A stretch of DNA of 64,000 bases from Lachnospiraceae bacterium AF51-6-b8A (GTDB lineage Bacteria; Bacillota; Clostridia; Lachnospirales; Lachnospiraceae): contig JAQCZH010000002.1 of NCBI GenBank assembly GCA_027682585.1, positions 124,001 to 188,000 of the forward strand. Direction: 5' to 3'. Under the pieces are notes generated by a model. It was not told the origin of the DNA. It ran no database searches and saw only the letters and a program-made list of their open reading frames with translations. Below are positions 34,497 through 44,171 of this stretch, in pieces (positions within the stretch are counted from its first letter, which is position 1; the number at the start of each line of letters is the position of its first letter). The translations under genes were made by a program, and so were the position numbers.

Positions 34497-34618
34497 CCTC
34501 TCTCCTCACAGACTTTCTTAAATGTTTCTGCCTGTCCCTTGTACATCCGGAAACTCTTTGTGATGTACCCGTTCTTCTGATCCCATCTCTGCTGTGGAGT
34601 CACCCCCTCCTCACTCAT
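34497..34618 (-). pseudogene. N-terminal fragment of an RHH-like phage protein, cut by CRISPR repeat 2
   Basis: A good start (AGGAAGCGCAGAC-ATG) opens MSEEGVTPQQRWDQKNGYIT and continues KSFRMYKGQAETFKKVCEERG, then runs into the repeat and stops at the TGA inside it. Proteins beginning this way in Firmicutes elements are about 60-70 residues and end in a helix that is missing here. The upstream gene overlaps its start. Truncation coincides exactly with the first base of the repeat. Confidence 0.65.
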
Positions 34619-34760
34619 GTCTGCGCTTCCTATCTTTCAACAAATCACTGATAAGGTAAAGCCCGGAGCACAGTAAAATGATTGTAGCCGGAACATTTCT
34701 ACCAAAGGCAAAGAATTGGACCCACCCAAATACAACGAAATACATACTGAATCTGTTCAT
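34611..34760 (-). CDS. Small membrane protein in the second long segment
   Basis: 49 residues from the ATG at 34760 (AGAAAAGAG upstream) with a membrane segment YFVVFGWVQFFAFG and a second ATIILLCSGLYLISDLL, ending KDRKRRHE. Its TGA overlaps the ATG of the next truncated gene, which supports translation. A longer frame to 34886 has no good ribosome binding site. Phage-like, unknown role. Confidence 0.5.
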   Translation of the reverse strand: MNRFSMYFVVFGWVQFFAFGRNVPATIILLCSGLYLISDLLKDRKRRHE

Positions 34761-34819
34761 ACTCTTTTCTAGATGTGCTAAGATAACATAAAGGGTTGGG
34801 AGCTTTCGCTCCCTCTCCC

Positions 34820-34930
34820 TTACTTTTTGAGAGCCGCTAACAGGTTTGCTATTGCTGATATCACTGTAGCTATTGCTATCAGCCATTTAGTCCAATCTGT
34901 GCGGCTCTTCTTTCGTTTCTTCTTAGCCAT
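34820..34930 (-). CDS. 36-residue basic membrane peptide in the second long segment
   Basis: MAKKKRKKSRTDWTKWLIA followed by IATVISAIANLLAALKK, behind a strong AAAGGAGGTAAG site. A very basic N-terminus precedes one amphipathic or membrane helix. Peptides of this form are common in prophages of Clostridia. It is intact and lies close to repeat 3. Confidence 0.6.
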   Translation of the reverse strand: MAKKKRKKSRTDWTKWLIAIATVISAIANLLAALKK

Positions 34931-35050
34931 CTTCTTACCTCCTTTCTTATTTGATCTGATAGGATCACCCCCACATACGCGGGGAACACTCTGCTGTCAA
35001 GCACACCCCACAATGCTGGAAGAAATCACCCCCACATACGCGGGGAACAC

Positions 35051-35199
35051 TCAATCCCCTTTAGAATCACATCCGTTTTTGAGATCCCCTCTGCGTCCAT
35101 GCAGGCATGAATTTTGTTTATGTCCTCTTGAGACAGGCAAAATCTCTCTCGATAAGGATTGGCGGAACCCCTAGGACGACCCAACTTTTTCTCTGTCAT
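35051..35199 (-). pseudogene. N-terminal fragment of a CopG/RHH-like regulator, cut by CRISPR repeat 4
   Basis: From the ATG at 35199 (GGGAGAACA upstream) the frame reads MTEKKLGRPRGSANPYRER then FCLSQEDINKIHACMDAEG and SKTDVILKGIE, and then enters the repeat at 35050 and stops at its TGA. GRPxGS plus a following strand and two helices is typical of small CopG-like repressors; the last few residues are missing. A further in-frame start 15 codons upstream is less likely. Confidence 0.6.
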
Positions 35200-35296
35200 T
35201 GTTCTCCCCTCTTGCCTTTTCTGTCTACTCTGTCTATAATCCAAAGTAAATAAAGCGGTGGCAAGTACCGCCCTGTTGCTTGTTTGTTTAGAAGCT

Positions 35297-35419
35297 TTAC
35301 TTATTGAGTAAGGCTTCTATTTTTTTGATCGTCTCTTCCTTCACACCGTCATCCTTGAGAATCTGGATGATTAGTTTAAGAACTGTTTGAAACTGCTCGT
35401 TTGTCATTCCTTCTTCCAT
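35297..35419 (-). CDS. 40-residue conserved phage-type peptide
   Basis: MEEGMTNEQFQTVLKLIIQ followed by ILKDDGVKEETIKKIEALLNK, start behind AAAGGAGACCAA. Short two-helix proteins with the MTNEQF start are frequent in Firmicutes prophages and conjugative elements; function unknown. A hairpin (GAAGC...GCTTC, 35291-35320) covers its stop codon. It is complete and lies in the segment between repeats 4 and 5. Confidence 0.6.
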   Translation of the reverse strand: MEEGMTNEQFQTVLKLIIQILKDDGVKEETIKKIEALLNK

Positions 35420-35580
35420 TTGGTCTCCTTTCTGGCACTTACCGCCGTACTCACCAAAGTCTTCCTTGACTGTATCTTTATTATATTAGGATCACCCCCC
35501 GCATACGTGGGGAACACTAGGCTACGATACGATTATAGCACATCAGTTAAGGATCACCCCCCCGCATACGCGGGGAACAC

Positions 35581-35849
35581 AAAATGTGGACGATATCAAG
35601 TCTTATCTTAGTCAGCACACAGACGTGACCGGGGACGGCACAAACGGCGATATCTACACAAGGATCGCCTATATCGATGAGAGAGTGAGGGAGCTGACCA
35701 CGACAAACGCCGCTCTTGCCGAGGCAGTCAAGGCGCTTGCGTCTATGCAGGGTGCCGACCCCGAAAAGATTGCGCAGATGGTAGCTGATGCCGTCAAGGC
35801 CAAGCTGGACAGCCTGCAGATCACGATGAGCACAAAGACGGAGCAGTAA
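35581..35849 (+). pseudogene. C-terminal fragment of an endolysin-like protein, cut by CRISPR repeat 6
   Basis: The frame begins at the first base after the repeat and reads QNVDDIKSYLSQHTDVTG, then a helical AALAEAVKALASMQGADPEK and AVKAKLDSLQITMSTKTEQ before TAA. The helix plus GADPEKIAQMVADAV pattern resembles the C-terminal tails of phage amidases and lysozymes in Clostridia. No start codon with a ribosome binding site exists. It is the only plus-strand fragment among the long segments. Downstream to 36036 lie non-coding sequence and a weak CCCCGG...CCGGGAG hairpin. Confidence 0.55.
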
Positions 35850-36064
35850 CTACGATTTACTGCGATTACATATGATTTAATAGGATTTAATGGGTCTCCT
35901 TCGGAAGGCCCTTATTTTTATGCGTAAATTTAAATAGCCCCCGGCAAAACCGGGAGCTTGTCAAGGGTACTCACACAAAAAGAAAGTACACATATATTAT
36001 AGCACAAATTTTCTTAAAAAACTTATGAAAAACCTGGGATCACCCCCGCATACGCGGGGAACAC

Positions 36065-36117
36065 TTAGGCATAGCACCACCGCGCTTTAAGCTGCTGTTT
36101 GATCCGCGTCCACCCAT
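36065..36117 (-). pseudogene. N-terminal fragment of a phage gene, cut by CRISPR repeat 7
   Basis: From the ATG at 36117, preceded by AAGGATGAG, the frame reads MGGRGSNSSLKRGGAMP and then runs into the repeat at 36064. Starts of the type MGGRGS followed by Gly/Ser are typical of phage MuF-linked and toxin-like proteins in Clostridia. Only 17 codons precede the cut, so the identity is tentative. Confidence 0.5.
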
Positions 36118-36177
36118 AATCTCATCCTTATCTTTTCTTGTACATTAAAAGGCACCGGATTTCTCCGATGCCTTTCT

Positions 36178-36239
36178 CGCAAGCACCCCGATTTGAACGG
36201 GGGTCTCGTCCACCAACGTGTGCGCCCCGGCCTGCACCA

Positions 36240-36247
<8 letters not shown>
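36178..36247 (-). other. tRNA-like structure or small ORF at the end of the MuF fragment
   Basis: On the minus strand GCAAGTG can pair with TGCTTGC (two G-U pairs), GTGC with GCAC as a D-stem, and CCCCG-TTCAAAT-CGGGG is a perfect T-arm, but the anticodon arm is too short. It could be a decayed phage tRNA. The same bases also encode a 31-residue frame (36145-36240) that starts in TGATG overlap with the MuF fragment. I cannot decide between them. Confidence 0.25.
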
Positions 36248-37526
<1,279 letters not shown>

Positions 37527-37546
37527 ACTAAAAAGATCCCGTCAAA

Positions 37547-38470
37547 TTAAGCTTTCCTAATCAGCACATCCCCAAATTCATTTAACTTCTCTATAAGTTC
37601 CTGAATCAACTTCGCATCTTCAAGTGCACGATGCGGTACCGCTCGATTGATCCCATAACTTACTAGCACTGTTTGCAATTTGTAGTTTCCAAGGAACAAT
37701 TTCTCTCTGCGGACCAAAGGCAATATGTCAATATAGCTTCTGCTATTCCATGATACCCCTGCTCTATCAAATTCACGCTCTAAAAATTTTAGATCAAATC
37801 CAATGTTATATCCAACCAGAGGAAGCCCCTCTGCAAACGTCACAAAATTCTCAAGAGCTACCTCGATTTTGATGCCATCTGCCTCTAAGTCATCAGAACG
37901 AATGCCTGTTAATTCCGTAATAAAGGATGGTAAACCAGTTCCTGTTTTAATGAATGTATGAAATTCTTCCTGCTTTCCCTCCTTAACTTTTATCGCGCCA
38001 ATCTCAATAATATGACCAGTCGCTTCATTTAACCCATCTGTCTCCAGGTCAACAATGACATACCCAGGTAATACCATCCTTTGATTCTTTTCTTCTTTCT
38101 TTCCCCTTCTTGCTTGACTCTTACGAATTACATGGGATTTATAGGCATTGCTGAACCCATATTTCTTACTCCCCTTATCTGTCAATTGATAAGAGGATTG
38201 ATACATAACAAGAGGAATCCCATCTGTATCTATAACCGCTTGTTTTGTATTACAGGTCTCAAAGAAATATCCGATTTCATTTCTTGAGGAATAGCTCAGC
38301 GTCGCCTCCCCTCGATCGAGGTTATCACATACTCTCTTCCACAATTGTTCACGCACGCGACTATTAAAACTCCCGACATACACCCCGGTTGCGATTTCCT
38401 GCATCCATTTCGAAAGTTCTCCTCGCAGAGCTCTTGGAACACTTGTTAAAGTAATTACCGTAAATGGCAT
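37547..38470 (-). CDS. cas2: Cas2 fused to a DnaQ-type 3'-5' exonuclease
   Basis: 307 residues. The first 100 are a Cas2e domain (MPFTVITLTSVPRALRGEL, GVYVGSFNSRVREQLW). After a basic linker (about 120-135) comes a complete DEDDh exonuclease: VIVDLETDGLNEATGHIIEIG (here VDLETDG is Exo I, about residue 139), GYNIGFDLKFLE (Exo II) and HRALEDAKLIQE (Exo III). In other type I-E systems with this fusion the DnaQ part trims prespacer ends before integration by Cas1. The start directly follows the cas1 stop. The array begins 20 nt after the stop codon. Confidence 0.95.
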   Translation of the reverse strand: MPFTVITLTSVPRALRGELSKWMQEIATGVYVGSFNSRVREQLWKRVCDNLDRGEATLSYSSRNEIGYFFETCNTKQAVIDTDGIPLVMYQSSYQLTDKGSKKYGFSNAYKSHVIRKSQARRGKKEEKNQRMVLPGYVIVDLETDGLNEATGHIIEIGAIKVKEGKQEEFHTFIKTGTGLPSFITELTGIRSDDLEADGIKIEVALENFVTFAEGLPLVGYNIGFDLKFLEREFDRAGVSWNSRSYIDILPLVRREKLFLGNYKLQTVLVSYGINRAVPHRALEDAKLIQELIEKLNEFGDVLIRKA

Positions 38471-40050
<1,580 letters not shown>

Positions 40051-40051
40051 T

Positions 40052-40798
40052 TCACTCCTCACTCAACGCAGCAAAGGCATCATGCTCTGTCTCGGAAATT
40101 TCCCTCTGTGAAATCCAGTATGGATTCTTCACAACAAAATTCTCATGCACTTCAAAACGAAAATCATGCTGACGCCCCAGCTGTGAAAACGACTTTGGCT
40201 CATCTCTTCGCAAGGATTTCTGTCTATTGCATGGCAAGCATGCCTGATCCGCATAGATATCTAACCGAATCTCTTCTTGCCTCATACGCCTTTGATACCA
40301 TTCCGCTGCCATCCAGGGCAACTGATGAAGTTGCTCCATTGCAGAGCCCGTATAAATGCCCTGCAGAAAATCGTAAGTCATCGGGCAAGATCGTCTCCCA
40401 CAAAAAAGCTGAAAGTAAGGATGCTTCAATGCCTCATACGACTGATCTATAAGATCATCTTCACCTTCTACCGCGACAACAAAAACAGCATCCTCCAGGT
40501 AGTAGCGTCTGGTCACATAATTTCTTTCAAAGTCACCACTAGCCTTATGTTTTGCTGCAATTTGATAATCATTGGTCATATGACCGACTTGGTCTACCCT
40601 GACTGCGATTCTAAGTCCACCTAATTCTTCAAGCTGATGACTCTCTTCTCTGCGTATCCCCATGGCCGCCGCAATTATTCCTAAAACCGCACTTCTCGAT
40701 GGATAGTCATCTGTATGGCGTATCTCGAAGTGAGAACCTGTTCCATAGGATTGCAAAGGCCCCTTGAAGATCATCACAATTGTTCTCAACTCATTCAC
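40052..40798 (-). CDS. cas5e: Cas5e (CasD)
   Basis: 248 residues with the Cas5 start MIFKGPLQSYGTGSHFEIR (about residues 9-27) and the following RHTDDYPSRSAVLGIIAAAMG. It holds the 5' handle of the crRNA in Cascade. The start overlaps the end of cas7 by 8 nt. Length is normal for the family. Confidence 0.95.
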   Translation of the reverse strand: MNELRTIVMIFKGPLQSYGTGSHFEIRHTDDYPSRSAVLGIIAAAMGIRREESHQLEELGGLRIAVRVDQVGHMTNDYQIAAKHKASGDFERNYVTRRYYLEDAVFVVAVEGEDDLIDQSYEALKHPYFQLFCGRRSCPMTYDFLQGIYTGSAMEQLHQLPWMAAEWYQRRMRQEEIRLDIYADQACLPCNRQKSLRRDEPKSFSQLGRQHDFRFEVHENFVVKNPYWISQREISETEHDAFAALSEE

Positions 40799-41888
40799 CT
40801 ACCTCTTCCAGATGGCTACTGATTGCCTCACCCAACTGACTTAATAGTTCGCTCAGATTTATGCTTTCTCGTCCCAATCTATTATCAAGCGACTTCTCTG
40901 ACAGTTTTAGATAAAAATTGGCCTTTGGTTGCAGAACAATCTTTTCTGTCTTGATATATTCATCTGCTAATCGATCAATCGACATATCAATATATCCATT
41001 CTCATCACTTGTCCTTACCGGTTTTTCAAAAGCCGACACCAAATTCACTGGTCGATCCTCTCGCAAGGTCACCATAACAAAACTAGGAATCGTCTGATGG
41101 GCGAAAGTATTTTCCTTGCCCGTCGGCAAAGAGTTTACAAAGGCCTCAACAAACAGTTTGCAGGCAGCAACTGTAGCTTCCTTTTCTCCTAACTGGACTG
41201 CAAAATTATACACAGAAATATTAGCATAGCGATAGAGCGTCGAAGAATTATACTCTATATTCCCAAGCATCCCAGCACCTGTCTGATCCTCCGCTAATAA
41301 ATCATCCATAGCTGTAAAATAATCAAATTCTGTCTGTATCGCATGAGTTGAGATTGCGTGGGCAACCTGACAAGAAGCATCTGTATTCAGCTCCGGTGCA
41401 TCCGCGACCATACGTCCAAACAGAGCAATATCAATCTCTGGATTATTTGCTATAATCTGCTGAAGTTCTTTCCTGTCTTCCTTCTCATTTTTCCCTGAAA
41501 CAACTGCTCTTGCCAGATCCTCTGCCTGCCTGTTGCCAAGGAAAAACAGGGCTTTTGCCATATGCTCCTTTGTGGTAATACCGGCATTATTAATTGCCTT
41601 TTCTGCTTCTGCAATAGCCACATCCTGACTTAAATCAGGATTGAGCGTTCTAACTTTTGTTGCGACATAGTTCACAATATCCTTTGTACGTATTCCAACA
41701 TTTCCTTCCGCCCCTTGTTGATTAAAATATTGACGCATTGACCTCTTCCATGCCTGAGAACTCACCCTGGCTCTGCGAACGCCACCATACTGAGCGGTTT
41801 TGGGGCTTCCCGTATCATCTCGATTAATATTTGAGGGCGGCAATGTTTGAATCACATGTACATCCATATAAAGTCTCTTTTTAGTCAT
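40791..41888 (-). CDS. cas7e: Cas7e (CasC) Cascade backbone
   Basis: 365 residues from one of two adjacent ATG codons at 41891 and 41888. The start DVHVIQTLPPSNINRDDTG and GGVRRARVSSQAWKRSMR are diagnostic of type I-E Cas7. Six copies normally coat the spacer part of the crRNA. A crRNA with a 450-nt spacer would exceed that by far. The gene overlaps the end of cse2. Confidence 0.96.
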   Translation of the reverse strand: MTKKRLYMDVHVIQTLPPSNINRDDTGSPKTAQYGGVRRARVSSQAWKRSMRQYFNQQGAEGNVGIRTKDIVNYVATKVRTLNPDLSQDVAIAEAEKAINNAGITTKEHMAKALFFLGNRQAEDLARAVVSGKNEKEDRKELQQIIANNPEIDIALFGRMVADAPELNTDASCQVAHAISTHAIQTEFDYFTAMDDLLAEDQTGAGMLGNIEYNSSTLYRYANISVYNFAVQLGEKEATVAACKLFVEAFVNSLPTGKENTFAHQTIPSFVMVTLREDRPVNLVSAFEKPVRTSDENGYIDMSIDRLADEYIKTEKIVLQPKANFYLKLSEKSLDNRLGRESINLSELLSQLGEAISSHLEEVGE

Positions 41889-42462
41889 CATTTTCCTCTC
41901 CTTCTTCATTACGTCGATAATATTCTCTGGACCAGTTCAATCGTATCTCATTCTTCCCCTTCTCCCAATGAATAAAACAATAGATATCTGACGACAACTG
42001 GGAAAAGTCTAAAGTACCCAGTTTGTCCTTCGATTTAAACAGTTTTAATAAATATCTAAGCTGTATTAGAAATTCTTCTCCTGTATCTGCAAGAACCATA
42101 GAATTAAAGCGTCGGTCGATCGATTTGCTTTCTCTTCCTCTAAGTCGTGATAAAGTCGTACCGAGATTCTGATATTTTTCATTTCTGATATGCGCACATT
42201 CTGCTCTTCCCTGCTGAAGCAGTGCATATAACTGCAGACTGCATACAACTGCTCTTTCTTCATCAGACAAATATCTTCCCCGGCCCAGTAAACTTTCAGG
42301 CAAAATTTCAAAGAGAAAAGGATAGGTTTCCACCATATCTGATTTGCCAATTGAATTACGAAGCCTGGCCAACTTTGCTCTGCCGGATGCATCTTGAGAC
42401 TGTCCATATAAATGAAGTATCTCTTTTTCAACTGTTCTTCTTATTTCGCATTGTCGATCCAT
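41881..42462 (-). CDS. cse2: Cse2 (CasB) small subunit
   Basis: 193 residues, all helical. Segments such as ASGRAKLARLRNSIGKSD (about residues 26-43) and DTGEEFLIQLRYLLKLFKS near the C-terminus fit the Cse2/CasB family. It forms the dimer in the belly of Cascade that stabilises the R-loop. Its ATG at 42462 shares a base with the stop codon of cse1. Confidence 0.92.
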   Translation of the reverse strand: MDRQCEIRRTVEKEILHLYGQSQDASGRAKLARLRNSIGKSDMVETYPFLFEILPESLLGRGRYLSDEERAVVCSLQLYALLQQGRAECAHIRNEKYQNLGTTLSRLRGRESKSIDRRFNSMVLADTGEEFLIQLRYLLKLFKSKDKLGTLDFSQLSSDIYCFIHWEKGKNEIRLNWSREYYRRNEEGEENDD

Positions 42463-44171
42463 TATCCCTCCCTGTGAAACTCCTTATAAATTTGATTACG
42501 AAAGGCGTTATATGCTGCCGCGATATTTAACTCCTTGTCATCTTCTGAAATCCCCTTGAAGTCCCGCACCGTTGCACTCTCAAAAATTTCTGTAGCATAG
42601 GTCATCAGAGCTTTCTCCAAGACTCGATACCACTCATTCGACTTTTCGTCCATTGAATCTGATGCTCTGATCTTGCCAATCCAATCTCTGAAAGCCACAT
42701 CGATCCTTTGGTAAAGTTCTTCTCTTCCTCTGTTCTCAAGCCTACTATCTTTAGCATCAAAACTTCTTATCATCGAAACCCTATGCAAAAAGATTCCCAG
42801 TGTTCGGTTGATCTTATGCCTGGTCTCATTAACCAAATGATTGATCCTGACAAGCCATCCATCATCACCGACATCTACTGCAACAGCTGTTTCCAAATTG
42901 ATAGTATCTACTATCTCATCTGTAGGGGACCATGACATTGCATTCCCATCATCGCGCATACTCACGCCGCAAATTGTTATCTTATAACGGGCAATCTCCT
43001 TCAGGCTTTCACTGATTCTACTATACCATTGAAGAATCCCTGGGCGATGACTCTTTTCTCCTTCCTTTTCCAACCCCATGAGTATACTGAAATTTCTCCA
43101 CATTGCCTCTTCAGGGCGATGTTTCTTAGGCAAATTGTTTCCCTTATTTGGTCCGGTATTTGCTCGCATCCAGCAGGTCATCGGCTCCAAGAAATTATTC
43201 ACATGATTGATTTCCGGTAACTTGGCAATATGGCAAGAAAACGCTTCTCCTTCCTGAAAATTTTGATCAAATGAAACTGCCCTCGACCAACTACTGTACA
43301 GAGTGGCTAGGTTATTAACTTGATTTTTGAAATACACGTCCACATTCTCTATTGGCGATCGCTCCCATGAGGGAATTTGAACTGTTTGTATGTATTGTAT
43401 TTCCTCGTCCGCTTTATCATTAGCAACTGACAGCTTACAGTTTAATAGCAGCGTTTCGAACAGATTCTTTCCCTGCAAATAAATTCCGCCCAGATCGTAA
43501 AGCCACCCCTTAGACCATTGCATTTTTGAGGACCCAACAAAAACTTTATCCCCTGTCCCGGTATAACCCTGAAACGTAATAATCCAACGTGCCAGTTGAT
43601 CATAACTGAGCTTATCTTTCTCCTTTTTTATGTCACCAATTGGAGAAAATAATGCGACTTTATTATTGCTTTCCGAGACCGTCCGATTTAGATTCTTTCC
43701 AAAGAACTGTCCGCCCCCAGCGGCAAGTTCATTCATCTCAGCAGCCGTCACCTGATAGAACGGGTACCTATCGTCAAAAAGATAGAAATGGTCTCTCCAG
43801 CGCTCCAAATATTCCTGTACGATTTCCGGGAATTCTCCTTCTTCCCAAAGATCCATCCAGGTATCGAAGAGCATATCTTCATATTTTTCTAAGTCTTCCT
43901 CACTGACCGGTTCTTCCTGCCGAAACCTCTCCTCGTCAATTTCAAGCAGTTCATAGGGTTCTCCCTCTGCATCAAAACGTGAAAATACGGTATGCAATAC
44001 AGCCAGAAGGACTCGCATCACAGCAAAATCCTGCGTCTTCATCTCCCCGGCCAAGTCATAAAAATGGTGCGCATTGGCAAATAGTTCCTTCAGGGAGACC
44101 AGCTCCGTCTGGCCTCTATCTTCACAAATCACCGCAATCCACTTTTCATCAAGCAAATTATATCTTCCCAA
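42462..44171 (-). CDS. cse1: Cse1 (CasA) large subunit
   Basis: 569 residues if translation starts at TTG 44171, six bases after AGGAGG; longer starts lie inside cas3. The N-terminus GRYNLLDEKWIAVI and the internal CWMRANTGPNKGNNLPKK are typical of CasA. It reads the PAM and recruits Cas3. The start overlaps the last codons of cas3 by 14 nt, implying coupled translation. Confidence 0.93.
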   Translation of the reverse strand: MGRYNLLDEKWIAVICEDRGQTELVSLKELFANAHHFYDLAGEMKTQDFAVMRVLLAVLHTVFSRFDAEGEPYELLEIDEERFRQEEPVSEEDLEKYEDMLFDTWMDLWEEGEFPEIVQEYLERWRDHFYLFDDRYPFYQVTAAEMNELAAGGGQFFGKNLNRTVSESNNKVALFSPIGDIKKEKDKLSYDQLARWIITFQGYTGTGDKVFVGSSKMQWSKGWLYDLGGIYLQGKNLFETLLLNCKLSVANDKADEEIQYIQTVQIPSWERSPIENVDVYFKNQVNNLATLYSSWSRAVSFDQNFQEGEAFSCHIAKLPEINHVNNFLEPMTCWMRANTGPNKGNNLPKKHRPEEAMWRNFSILMGLEKEGEKSHRPGILQWYSRISESLKEIARYKITICGVSMRDDGNAMSWSPTDEIVDTINLETAVAVDVGDDGWLVRINHLVNETRHKINRTLGIFLHRVSMIRSFDAKDSRLENRGREELYQRIDVAFRDWIGKIRASDSMDEKSNEWYRVLEKALMTYATEIFESATVRDFKGISEDDKELNIAAAYNAFRNQIYKEFHREG

